Shown here: positions 10,401-19,522 of the stretch, in pieces
How the letters are laid out: every line of letters begins with the position of its first letter
Position numbering within the stretch: position 1 is the stretch's first letter
Assembly: GCA_017546805.1 (NCBI GenBank)
Contig: JAFYRT010000066.1
Coordinates: forward strand, 1 to 41,122
DNA from: Muribaculaceae bacterium
Lineage (GTDB): Bacteria; Bacteroidota; Bacteroidia; Bacteroidales; G3-4614
Direction: 5' to 3'
Length of the DNA stretch: 41,122 bases
Position numbers and translations under genes: made by a program
Notes under the pieces: generated by a model
Told to the model about the DNA's origin: nothing
Database searches by the model: none
Seen by the model: only the letters and a program-made list of their open reading frames with translations

Positions 10401-11336
10401 AAAATATACATCATACGATGAACGATTTGTAAAGTTTAGTGTTACTGTTCGTTGTGATGTTGCCAAATCGGAACCGTAATTTGTAAAATATGCTGTTGAT
10501 GTTGGTTTGCCATTGTAATGGAACCAATCTTTATTTGTTCCGTCAAGGTTTGACGATGCGGGCATTGTTCCCAAATTATGCATCATTGAATACCAACAGT
10601 TATGGAATGGAACTCCATATTGTTCGGCAGCCTCATAGCAGTCGCCAAAGAATAGTTTTGCTGCTGTGTGGAACTCTTTTCCTGAATACTTTCCTGCTGA
10701 TATATTGTCTTTGCTAAAAGAGAATTCCGAGTTCCAACCTATTCCATCAACTCCGTAATATTTAAGATACTTGATAAATTTTTCTGCTCCATCAACCAGC
10801 AATCTATTAAACATCTGACCATAACCCGATGATGATGGAGTGATTATTGCATTGAATGCTATTGGTGCAACACACGATATCTTTACTCCATTCTTGTGGC
10901 ATATGTCCAACATTGAGGCTGGTATCGATACAAAAGGAGCAGTCCAGTTTCCCCAGATATCGGTATAACTCCACATTGTCCATACCTCTCCCCCAAAATA
11001 GTATGAGGGAAGAGCATTCCAACCGTCTCCTCCTATAGGACACCACCATAACAATTTACGCTCTGAATCTTGTTCTGTTCTAACCTGCGTCATTGCATTT
11101 TGGAATCTTACTCTGGGCTTTACACGCGATATGAAAAAGTTTTCATTCTCTGCCGCCCCATCATCAAGCCCCTCATAAAGTGCCTTTACGTTATCGGGAT
11201 TCCAATTTGCATATGCTTGTGTCCATGTGGTTGTTTCTGAACCAATAGATACATATTTTTCGTGTTGTGGTGACGATTGAGCCATTATTGCCATAGGAAA
11301 CAGTATTGCCGCTATAGCCAATAGTTGTTTTTTCAT
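7494..11336 (-). CDS. Secreted GH85-type endo-beta-N-acetylglucosaminidase, copy A
   Basis: Predicted to cleave the GlcNAc-beta-1,4-GlcNAc core of N-glycans outside the cell. A Sec signal peptide ends IMA, leaving Gln20 at the mature N-terminus. The GH85 domain (about 85-470) contains SYTDIWGNWTAP, ICHKNGVKISCVAP, the catalytic pair in GWNSEFSF (Asn202, Glu204) and MPTWRWWFTKNYMG. Next come a CBM-like sandwich (about 485-610), an FN3-like domain (625-735), an Ig/PKD-like domain (740-820), a LamG domain (870-1075), a short PKD-like piece, and a type IX sorting domain starting at GVYPNPFTDYVN (about 1205) and ending VKVMKK. It has its own -7 box and follows the terminator of copy B. The SDR gene follows by 12 bases. 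GH85 is called by motif resemblance to characterised Endo-A and Endo-D; substrate is inferred. Confidence 0.85.
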   Translation of the reverse strand: MKKQLLAIAAILFPMAIMAQSSPQHEKYVSIGSETTTWTQAYANWNPDNVKALYEGLDDGAAENENFFISRVKPRVRFQNAMTQVRTEQDSERKLLWWCPIGGDGWNALPSYYFGGEVWTMWSYTDIWGNWTAPFVSIPASMLDICHKNGVKISCVAPIAFNAIITPSSSGYGQMFNRLLVDGAEKFIKYLKYYGVDGIGWNSEFSFSKDNISAGKYSGKEFHTAAKLFFGDCYEAAEQYGVPFHNCWYSMMHNLGTMPASSNLDGTNKDWFHYNGKPTSTAYFTNYGSDLATSQRTVTLNFTNRSSYDVYFGVDYQAGSALSQWKEMNNYKISLGIWGAHNRNQIYEQRGERGSDPLEMQKTYQALLETVFTGSSKNPVNPPQINSYTKFGTTATNAYGWAQFIVAKSALTPQDGGDLSTDPFVTYFNLGNGRFFNIAGERQATTEWYNIGMQDYMPTWRWWFTKNYMGRTEAEVSTDLKAEFTWDDAWFGGSCLQISGETEQTYLQLFKTKYAIPSSGVYLTIRYKVLSGTGNMAWACSKEGTEAAVVEKDIKNGLQPTEKWEMLQLTVGGRSGIKIENSTVAQIGLKFTKTSDDFKILIGQISLTKGKLGTATTPEKPEVEKVKMMSRNYKGVDMKIIFNMNSAFEGTKESYEPIYNSDVKTWYYKIYTQQEGEEEKVFTATTSWAAYVVSVPYNESIGGKLRIGVAAVALDGESESAISWGEWFNPQAMEPVIVEGTEIDKPIIKANEEFTIKYIDPNHPAATWEIINSATGASIKTFANTTTVTMSLPTEGSYDVKITNADNTVAYTRGIIQISPSATGAIPTISSLTASSNEVYKEDEVVLNYEISRKGEGSVSRAVKVEDPNMLRFPEVVGTRPYTYMMWFKTEKLNHSSQGTNLIDKRNLNDTWPHNNWGDFWVTIRPEIMARKETGKTSTTNDRVHPENEISFNTYGWTEHDQPNSWVMTDDHSVKEGQWTHIAVTYGTNNVQAIYFNGKKVAEATVQHITNNAVRSEGSSVYVGGTSVYKSGFTGWIDEFQVWDRVLTASEIQTAMKGYTTAPSGLQGYWTFETSQENSDGKNVFPNLGHKGSTYVAEMISTLGAENDGDSGITETVLDGSNDELGNPMITGSYNVTTTSEWNLPEAQVKSATNKQATVSYNAVGNYTAGLTLKNMWGSNTKSVEIVVVPYPQGVEESEVEMMGVYPNPFTDYVNLSFTKDGVYTIEIVAMDGKLIESKSLSVTANEIVKVDVNGDKGIYFVRVVASNGTNVRTVKVMKK

Positions 11337-11362
11337 ATCTTATAGGAGTTTTAGTTTATGCA

Positions 11363-11392
11363 CAAAGATAATATTTTTTTACATATTACAAC
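11363..11392 (-). promoter_or_regulatory. Promoter of GH85 copy A
   Basis: On the minus strand TATCTTTG (11363-11370) fits the -7 consensus. GTTG (11389-11392) lies 18 bases upstream and matches three of four bases of the -33 box. The ATG at 11336 would have a leader of about 20 bases. Confidence 0.5.
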
Positions 11393-11407
11393 TTTTGATA
11401 ACCATAC

Positions 11408-11440
11408 AAAAAAAAAGAGACCTTCGAAAATGAAGATCTC
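11408..11440 (-). terminator. Rho-independent terminator of GH85 copy B
   Basis: Read on the minus strand, a 9-bp stem (11432-11440 with 11417-11425, one G-U pair) with a 6-base loop is followed by nine T residues (11416-11408). It lies 27 bases past the stop of copy B and upstream of the copy A promoter. Confidence 0.88.
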
Positions 11441-11466
11441 TCTCTTTCAAACAGTTTTATTATAGA

Positions 11467-14400
11467 CTATTTCTTAATCAATTTCATTGTACGAACTGCT
11501 ACTCCGTCGGCATCAAGGATACGCAAGATGTATGTTCCTTGCTCTCCGTTAATATCGATACGTACTCCTTCGTTAGCTGCAACAGACATTACTTTGTCCT
11601 CAACGATACGTCCGTCAAGTGCAACGATTTGTGCTGTGTAAACACCCTCTTGTGTAAACATTATGTTTACAAAGTCAGTGAATGGGTTAGGATATACTCC
11701 CATCTCCTCTACTACACTCTCTTCCAAACCTGTTCCTTTGGGAACAACTGTAATAAAGTCTATTGTTTTGCTATCGCTTCCCCACATGTTCTCAAGTGTC
11801 AATTTTGGAGTATATTCACCTGTTACCGAGTACGAAACTTTTGCTGTTCCTGCTGCAACTGTTCCTCCTTTTTCAACAACTGTTCCGGGAGCTACATCCC
11901 ATTTAGCTGTTGTTTTAACATCCAATGAACCTGAAAGGATAGGCATACCTAATTGATCGTTATTTACAGCTCTTGTCTCGCAATATGTTGGACCATTTCC
12001 TGTAATCTTCTCAACATATTTAGCTTTTTTATCTGCTCCTGCTGTTCCACGGTTAGAGAATGATGTTCCGTCTGCATCGAGAGTTTCAAAATCCCAGAAT
12101 CCTATCAATCCGCTTGGGATGGTTGCTCCTTGTGCATATCCATTCATAGATGTTTTAACCTCTGAATCGGTCAACACACGATCCCATACTTGGAAGTCAT
12201 CTACCCAACCTGTGAATCCTGCTTTATAGACACCTGCTCCACCAATGTATACATCTCCATTCATTCTTTGTCCGTTATTAGAAACTTCGTTGTCTTTAGA
12301 TGAAGCAACCAAACGTCCGTTGAAGTACATCTTTTCGGTATTATCAGTATCCAATGTAATGGCAAGGTGAGTCCATTGGTCAAGATTTACACTATATCCT
12401 GTTGACATCATACCATCTCTTGGTTTGTCGTGCTCATCCCAACCATATACGTTAAACGAAATCTCATTCTCTGCATGCAAGCTTCCTTGTGCATATGAAT
12501 AGACACTTGCTGTAACCTCAGGACGAATTTGTACCCAGAAATCTCCCCAGTTATCATGTGGCCATACATCGGTGAATGTTGTTTTGCTAATAAGGTTTGT
12601 TCCTTGTGTATCGTGCGAAATTGACTCTGCTTTGAACCACATCATATATGTATATGGCGCTGTTGCTTTCAATGATGGGAAGCACAACATATATGGGTCG
12701 TCAACTTTTACCGAACGTGAAACTTTTCCTTCTCCTAAACGAGATGCTATATATGACAAGTTTATTTTTTCATCAACTTCAGCCTCTGTTTTATCTACTG
12801 TCAAAGAAGCTATTTGAGGTAGTGTTCCTGTGCTTTCGGGAGAGACTTGAATTAATCCGCGAGTGTATGACACTGTTGATCCTGATGTGATTTTAACATC
12901 GTACATTCCAATCTCTGAAAGAGATGTTGTTACTCCTTTAGCATTTGATACTGATTTAACAGTTACCCCTGATGCTGAGTTAATAATTTCCCATGTTGCT
13001 GTTGGATGGTTGGGATCTTGGAATTTTACAGAGAACTCCTCGTTTGGCTTGATAACAGGTTTGTCAATCTCTGTTCCCTCAACAATAACAGGAGAAGGCA
13101 ATGTTAGCTCTTGTCCCCATGCTATATCAGACTCAGTACGTCCGTCCATGCTTACAGCACTTACTCCAACTTGGATTTTTCCACCCAATTCTGCATCGTA
13201 TGGTGCTGCAACCACATATGATGCCCATGATGTTGTAGCTGTGCAAAGTTTGGGTTCTCCTCCTGTTTGACGTACATATATTTTGTAGAACCAAGTGTTT
13301 ACATCGCTATTATAGATTGTTTGATATGACTGACGTCCTGCTGAATTTTTATCGTTTTGTGTCATATCAAAGAATACTTTAACGTCAGCTCCTTTATAGT
13401 TATATGACATAACTTTTGATGACAAAATTTTTGGTGCTGATGGTGTTGTGACATTACCTGGTTTTCCACGTGTTAAAGCAATCTCTCCAATAAGAATTTT
13501 GAAGTCTGATGAAGTATCCTCAAATTTCAATCCCAACAAACATACTACATCATTTTGTAGTTTGATTCCATTACGTCCGCTTGTTATCTGTATTTGTTTC
13601 TCTACCCATTTACCAATCTCTGTTGAAGAGTTAATTGTTGCAATAGATGCCTCTACTGCTGTTTTTGGAGCAGACTCTTTTGAACATGCCCAAGATACTT
13701 TACCTGTTCCTGACAATACTTTGTAACGGATTGTCAAATAGTCTCCTGAACTAGCTGTAGCATATTTTGTTTTGAATAGTTGCAAATATGCAATATCTGT
13801 TTCTCCTTTAACCTCAAGAGATGTACCTCCAAACCAAGAATCTTCCCAGTTGAATAGAGCCTCCATTTCAGTTGTTGCATCGCTTGCATTTTTACCCATA
13901 AAGTTTTTAGTCCACCACCAACGCCATGAAGGTAGTTGGTCTTGCATACCAAGGTTATACCATACTCCGTCGTATGCAGTAACGCCATCCTCTTTCCAGA
14001 ATTGTCCGTTACCCATATTGAAGTAAGTTACAAATGGGTCGTCTTTAAGTGTTCCATCTCCATATTGCGGCATCAATGTACTACGTGCTGTAATGAAGCT
14101 TGAGAATCCGTGGAAAGTTGTTGATTTTGATGTGTGACACAATAGGTCTGTTACTTGAGGTGTGTTTACTGGGTTATATGATGCTCCTGTAAATACGTTC
14201 TCACTGATTTTTTGGTATGTCAACTGTTTTTGAACAGGTGTTGAACCATTCTCTCCTTGATTGATGTAAATCATATTTGTGTTGTGTGCTCCCCAAATAC
14301 CAAATGAGATATCGTAGTTCTTAAGAGCAACCCAAGAAGCAGCAGAACGTCCTTGGAAGTCCATACCTCCATATACATCAAATCCTGAACGTCCTTGTCC

Positions 14401-15264
14401 AACAGCTGTATTTTCTGATGTTGCAAGTTGTGATGAACCCCAGTTGTAGTTCAAGAAGTATGCATCTGATACTTTTTTACCTTGATAGTGGAACCATTGA
14501 ACACAATTGCTGTTAAGCTCACTGTAATCGCCATAACTTCCGCCATTTGCAGTAAATGAATACCACGCATTGTTAAATGGAACTCCATATGCTTCTGCAT
14601 TTGCGTAGCAATTTCCCATCATTGTTTTAAATCCTGTTGGATTTAATGAACCCCATGAGAACTCAGAGTTGAATCCGATACCATCTACTCCGTAATAACG
14701 AAGATATTTAAGAAGTTTCTCATATCCGCCTGTTACAAGAGCATTAATGTTTGAACCATGTCCTCCGTCATTTGGTGTAGGTCCAGCTCCAAAAGGAACT
14801 GATGCAACACATCCTGAACGAACACCATTTTTGTGACATACATCAAGGAATGCTGCTGGTACTTGAATCAAAGGAGCAGTCCAGTTTCCGTATGTATCGG
14901 TATAGTTCCACATTGAATATGCCTCACCATTAAAGAAATATGATGGCAATGCATTCCATGATGACTCATTTATAGGACACCACCATAATACTTTACGATC
15001 AGGATTCAGGTCCTCTTTTACTTGAGTCTCCATGAATGTAAAACGCTTACGAGGTTTTACACGTGAGATAAAGAATTGATCGTTTTCAGCCGCTTTTGAA
15101 TCACCATTGAACAATGGTGTTCCGGGCTGCCAATTTTGGTATGCTTGATACCAAGGTATAGTACTTCCCATCTCAACGTATCTGTCGTGAGAAGGAACAG
15201 TTTGTGCAAATGCATTTCCAATACATAGCACTACGGCAAATGCCAATAACCCTAACTTTTTCAT
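11467..15264 (-). CDS. Secreted GH85-type endo-beta-N-acetylglucosaminidase, copy B
   Basis: At 1,265 residues this is the shortest and, in its N-terminal half, the most divergent of the four. The signal peptide ends AFA with Gln21 next. The GH85 domain keeps NYTDTYGNWTAP, VCHKNGVRSGCVAS, the catalytic GFNSEFSW (Asn199, Glu201) and LPSWRWWWTKNFMG. It differs from the others around the active-site loop (for example FNNAWYSFTANGGSYG where they have FHNCWYS), which may change glycan preference. The accessory layout is the same: CBM-like, FN3-like, Ig/PKD-like, LamG, and a type IX sorting domain from GVYPNPFTDFVN to MKLIKK. Its C-terminal half groups with copy D. It has the best-formed promoter of the array and its own terminator. 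Secretion through SprA is inferred from the sorting domain. Confidence 0.84.
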   Translation of the reverse strand: MKKLGLLAFAVVLCIGNAFAQTVPSHDRYVEMGSTIPWYQAYQNWQPGTPLFNGDSKAAENDQFFISRVKPRKRFTFMETQVKEDLNPDRKVLWWCPINESSWNALPSYFFNGEAYSMWNYTDTYGNWTAPLIQVPAAFLDVCHKNGVRSGCVASVPFGAGPTPNDGGHGSNINALVTGGYEKLLKYLRYYGVDGIGFNSEFSWGSLNPTGFKTMMGNCYANAEAYGVPFNNAWYSFTANGGSYGDYSELNSNCVQWFHYQGKKVSDAYFLNYNWGSSQLATSENTAVGQGRSGFDVYGGMDFQGRSAASWVALKNYDISFGIWGAHNTNMIYINQGENGSTPVQKQLTYQKISENVFTGASYNPVNTPQVTDLLCHTSKSTTFHGFSSFITARSTLMPQYGDGTLKDDPFVTYFNMGNGQFWKEDGVTAYDGVWYNLGMQDQLPSWRWWWTKNFMGKNASDATTEMEALFNWEDSWFGGTSLEVKGETDIAYLQLFKTKYATASSGDYLTIRYKVLSGTGKVSWACSKESAPKTAVEASIATINSSTEIGKWVEKQIQITSGRNGIKLQNDVVCLLGLKFEDTSSDFKILIGEIALTRGKPGNVTTPSAPKILSSKVMSYNYKGADVKVFFDMTQNDKNSAGRQSYQTIYNSDVNTWFYKIYVRQTGGEPKLCTATTSWASYVVAAPYDAELGGKIQVGVSAVSMDGRTESDIAWGQELTLPSPVIVEGTEIDKPVIKPNEEFSVKFQDPNHPTATWEIINSASGVTVKSVSNAKGVTTSLSEIGMYDVKITSGSTVSYTRGLIQVSPESTGTLPQIASLTVDKTEAEVDEKINLSYIASRLGEGKVSRSVKVDDPYMLCFPSLKATAPYTYMMWFKAESISHDTQGTNLISKTTFTDVWPHDNWGDFWVQIRPEVTASVYSYAQGSLHAENEISFNVYGWDEHDKPRDGMMSTGYSVNLDQWTHLAITLDTDNTEKMYFNGRLVASSKDNEVSNNGQRMNGDVYIGGAGVYKAGFTGWVDDFQVWDRVLTDSEVKTSMNGYAQGATIPSGLIGFWDFETLDADGTSFSNRGTAGADKKAKYVEKITGNGPTYCETRAVNNDQLGMPILSGSLDVKTTAKWDVAPGTVVEKGGTVAAGTAKVSYSVTGEYTPKLTLENMWGSDSKTIDFITVVPKGTGLEESVVEEMGVYPNPFTDFVNIMFTQEGVYTAQIVALDGRIVEDKVMSVAANEGVRIDINGEQGTYILRILDADGVAVRTMKLIKK

Positions 15265-15333
15265 TGATTTTATTTATATAGATTAATGTATGTTTACTAT
15301 CTACACTCTTCCGCTAATATAACTTTATTTTTG

Positions 15334-15364
15334 CAAATATAATATCTTTATAGGTTGTTTCAAA
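15334..15364 (-). promoter_or_regulatory. Promoter of GH85 copy B
   Basis: On the minus strand TTTG (15361-15364), a 19-base spacer and TATATTTG (15334-15341) match the full Bacteroidetes sigma-ABfr consensus. The leader to the ATG at 15264 is about 60 bases. Confidence 0.75.
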
Positions 15365-15424
15365 GAAAATAAGAGTTATTGGAGGTATGTTTTTATATTT
15401 TAGAATAATTTCATGGTTTTACAC

Positions 15425-15459
15425 AAGAGAGCCAACGGGTTTAACCCATTGGCTCTCTT
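15425..15459 (-). terminator. Hairpin terminator of GH85 copy C
   Basis: AAGAGAGCCAA (15425-15435) pairs perfectly with TTGGCTCTCTT (15449-15459). The inner part can extend through GGGTT/AACCC. It lies just after the stop of copy C. The downstream minus-strand tail (GTGTAAAACC) is not a strong U-run, so termination may be less sharp than for the other copies. Confidence 0.72.
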
Positions 15460-15482
15460 ATAGTTAAAAATAAATTATAAAT

Positions 15483-18400
15483 CTATTTTTTCATAATTTT
15501 AATTGTGCGAACTGTTGCATTTTCTGAGTTACGAACTTTTATGAGATAAAGTCCTTTAGCTCCGTCTATATCAACGCGTACAATCTCATTTGTTTGAGTT
15601 GCAAGTTGTTTGCTCTCAATTAATTTACCGTCCATTGCTAATATTTCAATAGTATATGTACCCTCTTTTGCAAATGATAGGTTTACAAAGTCGGTAAATG
15701 GATTTGGATATACTCCCATCATATCAACTTCAGACTCCTCTATTCCTTGTGGATACACAACAAGAATATCTGCTACTTTTGAGTCGCTTCCCCACATGTT
15801 TTTTAGAGTCAAACCTGCCGTATATGTTCCTGAAGCATTGTACGATATTGTGTATGAGTTTGCCGATGCCTCTTGGATTGTTGCAGAAGGCAAATTCCAC
15901 TCTTTTGTTGTTTTTACTTGCAAACTTCCTGCAATCATTGGGTTGCCCAACTCTCCATTTTGTCCGTCAAGAATTTTTTCAACTTTGTTATCGTTTTGCT
16001 CCTCCATCATAATATAGGCTGCTGTATAGTTGCTTCCTTTTTGTCCGAGGTTGGGGAATACTTTCATTCCTGATGCATCGGTTACAGTATTTTCAAACGT
16101 CCAATATCCTTGCAATCCACTTGGAGCAGTGGTGTATCCTTGCATGGCTGTTTGAATCTCTGAATCTGTCAATACGCGATCCCATACTTGGAACTCATCT
16201 ACCCAACCGTTAAATCCACTCTTATATGTACTTGTTCCTCCAACATATACAGGACTTGCTTGGTTACGAACTGCATTTGATGTTATCTTGTTGGTTGTTA
16301 CCTCTGCAACTTTTTTACCATTGAAGTACATTTTTTGTTTATTGTCTGTTCCAAATGTTACTGCAAGGTGAGTCCATTGTCCGGGAGTAACAGAGTGGTC
16401 GGTAGACATCATGTTTGAGTGTGGCAAATCATGCTCTGTCCAACCGTAAGTATTGAACGAGATTTCATTTGCTGCGTGTTCTTTGTCATTGTATGTTGAA
16501 CCGCCAACCTCGTAATTTGCCATCATTTGAGGACGTATTGTTACCCACAAGTCTCCCCAGTTATTGTGTGGCCACGTATCATTAACCTCGCGTTTATCTA
16601 TAAGGTTTGTTCCTTGTGAACCGTGGTTTATGTTATCTACCTTGAACCACATCATATATGTATATGGACGTGATGGCACAACCATTGGGAATCGCAACAT
16701 ACAAGGGTCTTCTACTTTTACAGAACGTGATACTGTTCCCTCTCCTTGTCTCACAACAGAACAAGTTAATGTTACTTCCTCGTCGGTGTATACCTCGTTA
16801 TCACTTACTGTAAGGTCTGATAGAGTTGGAATTGCACCTGTTGCATCGGGTGATACTTGAATAATACCACGAGTATATGCTACTGTACCATTTGAGTTTG
16901 TTACTTTTACGTCGTATGAACCTATTGTAGACAAAGACATGGTGATTGATGTTGTATTTGGGAATACTTTAACACTCTCTCCTGTCAATGAGTTTATAAC
17001 TTCCCATGTTGCTGCAGGGTGATTTGTATCGATATAACGCAATGTAAACTCCTCATTTGCTTTGATAATTGGTTTGTCAATCTCTGTTCCCTCTACAATT
17101 GTTGCTTCTACTGACATTGGATCAATCCATTCTCCCCAAGCTATTTCAGATTCATTCTCTCCATCTTTACTTACTGCAGCAACTCCAATTCTGATTTTTC
17201 CTCCTGCCTCAGTATCATATGGTGCACCTACTACATATGATGCCCATGATGTTGTTGCAGTAAATAGTTTCTCTTCAAAGCCTTGTTGTTGTGTATAGAT
17301 TTTAAAATACCATGTATCAACCTCTGCATTATATACAGGTTCATATGCCTCTTTTGCATCTCCTGTATAAGCGCTATTCATATTAAAGATAATCTTCATA
17401 TCTACTCCTTTGTAGGTACGAGCCATCATTTTTGATTTCTCAACCACAGGTGCCGATGGTGTTGGTGCTGCTCCAAGTTTTCCGTCGGTAAGAGCTATTT
17501 GTCCAATCAAGATTTTGAAGTCATCGCTTGTATTGGTAAACTTCAATCCAATTTGTGCAATTGTTGTATCCTCAAGTTTTATACCTGAACGACCACCAAT
17601 TGATGTCGATACTGTAATCCATTCATCTGAGGGATATAATGCGCCTTTTATCTCTTTTTCAACCACTGTAGACTCTGTTCCTTCTGATGAACATGCCCAA
17701 GAGATTGAACCGCTTCCTGATAATACCTTATAGGTTATTGTCAAATAGTCTCCCGATTTTGATGTGGGATACTTTGTTTTGAATAGTTGCGCATATGTTA
17801 ATTCTGTTGCTCCTGAAATTTGAAGACATGAACCTCCGAAATATGCGTCATCCCATGTAAATTTAGCCTTTAAGTCCGGACTGACAACCTCTGATGCTTT
17901 TACTATTTTTATTCCGTTTTCATCAAATACTTCTCTTCCCATATAGGTATTTGTAAACCACCAACGCCATGATGGCATATAATCTTGCATACCTATATTA
18001 TACCACTCTACATTTGATTGTCTCTCTCCTTTTACGTTAAAGAACATACCATTTCCTAAATTGAAATAGGTAACAAATGGGTCTGATGCCAAAGTTTCAC
18101 CCTCTTGTGGCATCAATGTTGATTTTGCAACAATATATTGAGCCCATCCATATGCTCCCTCCTCTTGTGATGAGAATTTTGTTTTCTCTGTGATTGGGGG
18201 AGGATTTAAAGGGTTGCGTGTTGAACCTGTGAAGACATTCTCTAATAGTTGTTGATATGTCTCTTGCATTGTTATTGGCGATGATCCGTTCTCTCCTCTT
18301 TGCTCGTACAACATGTTGCGGTTGTGCGCTCCCCACAATCCTAATGATATACGGCTGTTGTATAGGCTTGACCATGTTTGCAGAGAGTATCCTGCTTGAT

Positions 18401-19343
18401 AATCAACTCCCATGTAGACATCGTATGACGAACGATTTGGGAAGTACTGCTCTACTGTGCTTTGAGAATATGATGGTACCGCATAGTAATTGGTAAAGTA
18501 TGCCGATGATGTTGGTTTGCCTTCGTAATCGAACCAATCTTTATTATTGGCATTCAAGGCACTCGAGCCACCCATTCCTCCGTCATTGTTTGTTAGAGAA
18601 TACCAACAGTTGTGGAATGGCACTCCGTAGGTAGAGGCATTCACATAACAGTCTCCCAAGAATTTTTTCATTGCTGTATGGAAAGGATAACCGCTATAAT
18701 TTCCTGAAGTTACATCTCCTCTCCAGCTAAACTCTGAGTTGAAACCTAATCCATCGATTCCGTAATATTTCAAGAATTTCAAGAACTTATGCGCTCCACC
18801 CTCATCTGTTATTATTTTGTTCATCAGATGCCCATAGCCACTTGCATCTGTTGTATAAATTGATGCTGCAAATGCAACAGGTGCCAAACATGATATTTGT
18901 ACTCCATTTTTATGACAAACATCAAGCATTGCTGCAGGCATACTCATCAAAGGAGCTGTCCAGTTACCCCAAATATCGGTGTAGTTCCACATTGTCCATA
19001 CCTCGCCTCCAAAGTAGTACGAGGGAAGTGCATTCCATCCGTCTCCACCTATAGGACACCACCAAAGCAGTTTACGGTCGGGACTTTGATCTGTTCTTAC
19101 TTGTGTGTTTGAGTTTACAAATCTTTTGCGAGGTTTGATACGAGAGATATTAAAATTCTCATTTTCATCTGCCTCCGCATCAAGACCTTGATAAAATGTT
19201 CTACCTGGACTCCATGCCTTATAGGCATCGCCCCACATTACACTCTCCGAACCTATTTTTACATATTGTTCGTGTTGTGGTGATGCTTGCGAATATGCCA
19301 ACATTGGCAATATTGCAAACAACGGAAGTAATAATTTTTTCAT
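15483..19343 (-). CDS. Secreted GH85-type endo-beta-N-acetylglucosaminidase, copy C
   Basis: A 1,286-residue protein with a signal peptide ending AYS and Gln19 as likely mature N-terminus. The GH85 domain has NYTDIWGNWTAP, VCHKNGVQISCLAP, catalytic GFNSEFSW (Asn202, Glu204) and MPSWRWWFTNTYMG. After the catalytic domain, around residues 467-484, it carries an insertion (FDENGIKIVKASEVV) absent from the other copies. CBM-like, FN3-like, Ig/PKD-like and LamG domains follow, then a type IX sorting domain from GVYPNPFTDFVN to IKIMKK. The catalytic half is closest to copy D, while the C-terminal half is closest to copy A. It has its own -7 box (19411-19418) and a downstream hairpin. Activity and N-glycan substrate are inferred from the family. 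Confidence 0.85.
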   Translation of the reverse strand: MKKLLLPLFAILPMLAYSQASPQHEQYVKIGSESVMWGDAYKAWSPGRTFYQGLDAEADENENFNISRIKPRKRFVNSNTQVRTDQSPDRKLLWWCPIGGDGWNALPSYYFGGEVWTMWNYTDIWGNWTAPLMSMPAAMLDVCHKNGVQISCLAPVAFAASIYTTDASGYGHLMNKIITDEGGAHKFLKFLKYYGIDGLGFNSEFSWRGDVTSGNYSGYPFHTAMKKFLGDCYVNASTYGVPFHNCWYSLTNNDGGMGGSSALNANNKDWFDYEGKPTSSAYFTNYYAVPSYSQSTVEQYFPNRSSYDVYMGVDYQAGYSLQTWSSLYNSRISLGLWGAHNRNMLYEQRGENGSSPITMQETYQQLLENVFTGSTRNPLNPPPITEKTKFSSQEEGAYGWAQYIVAKSTLMPQEGETLASDPFVTYFNLGNGMFFNVKGERQSNVEWYNIGMQDYMPSWRWWFTNTYMGREVFDENGIKIVKASEVVSPDLKAKFTWDDAYFGGSCLQISGATELTYAQLFKTKYPTSKSGDYLTITYKVLSGSGSISWACSSEGTESTVVEKEIKGALYPSDEWITVSTSIGGRSGIKLEDTTIAQIGLKFTNTSDDFKILIGQIALTDGKLGAAPTPSAPVVEKSKMMARTYKGVDMKIIFNMNSAYTGDAKEAYEPVYNAEVDTWYFKIYTQQQGFEEKLFTATTSWASYVVGAPYDTEAGGKIRIGVAAVSKDGENESEIAWGEWIDPMSVEATIVEGTEIDKPIIKANEEFTLRYIDTNHPAATWEVINSLTGESVKVFPNTTSITMSLSTIGSYDVKVTNSNGTVAYTRGIIQVSPDATGAIPTLSDLTVSDNEVYTDEEVTLTCSVVRQGEGTVSRSVKVEDPCMLRFPMVVPSRPYTYMMWFKVDNINHGSQGTNLIDKREVNDTWPHNNWGDLWVTIRPQMMANYEVGGSTYNDKEHAANEISFNTYGWTEHDLPHSNMMSTDHSVTPGQWTHLAVTFGTDNKQKMYFNGKKVAEVTTNKITSNAVRNQASPVYVGGTSTYKSGFNGWVDEFQVWDRVLTDSEIQTAMQGYTTAPSGLQGYWTFENTVTDASGMKVFPNLGQKGSNYTAAYIMMEEQNDNKVEKILDGQNGELGNPMIAGSLQVKTTKEWNLPSATIQEASANSYTISYNASGTYTAGLTLKNMWGSDSKVADILVVYPQGIEESEVDMMGVYPNPFTDFVNLSFAKEGTYTIEILAMDGKLIESKQLATQTNEIVRVDIDGAKGLYLIKVRNSENATVRTIKIMKK

Positions 19344-19410
19344 AATAGTATATGTTGTTAATATTAAATTTCAATAAACGAATAATCTCGGCATTAAAAC
19401 TCTTCATCCG

Positions 19411-19418
19411 CAAATATA
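19411..19418 (-). promoter_or_regulatory. -7 box for GH85 copy C
   Basis: The minus strand reads TATATTTG, a full -7 match identical to the box of copy B. No TTTG occurs at normal -33 spacing. Confidence 0.5.
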
Positions 19419-19459
19419 ACCATTTTTTTTATTTATATTAACAATTCTCATCTCTTTTT

Positions 19460-19499
19460 AAAAAGAAACGAGGCAGATTGACCAAGTCAACCTGCCTCG
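19460..19499 (-). terminator. Rho-independent terminator of GH85 copy D
   Basis: On the minus strand a 14-bp stem (19486-19499 with 19469-19482, one G-U pair) and a 3-base loop are followed by TTTCTTTTT. It separates copy D from the promoter of copy C. Confidence 0.9.
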
Positions 19500-19522
19500 C
19501 TACGGTTTAATATCTGGTTATC

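Noticed and set aside
7494..11336. GH18-type endo-beta-N-acetylglucosaminidase as the family
   Set aside because: The DGxDxDxE motif of GH18 is absent. The VDGIGWNSE block and the flanking HKNGV and PTWRWW blocks fit GH85 better.
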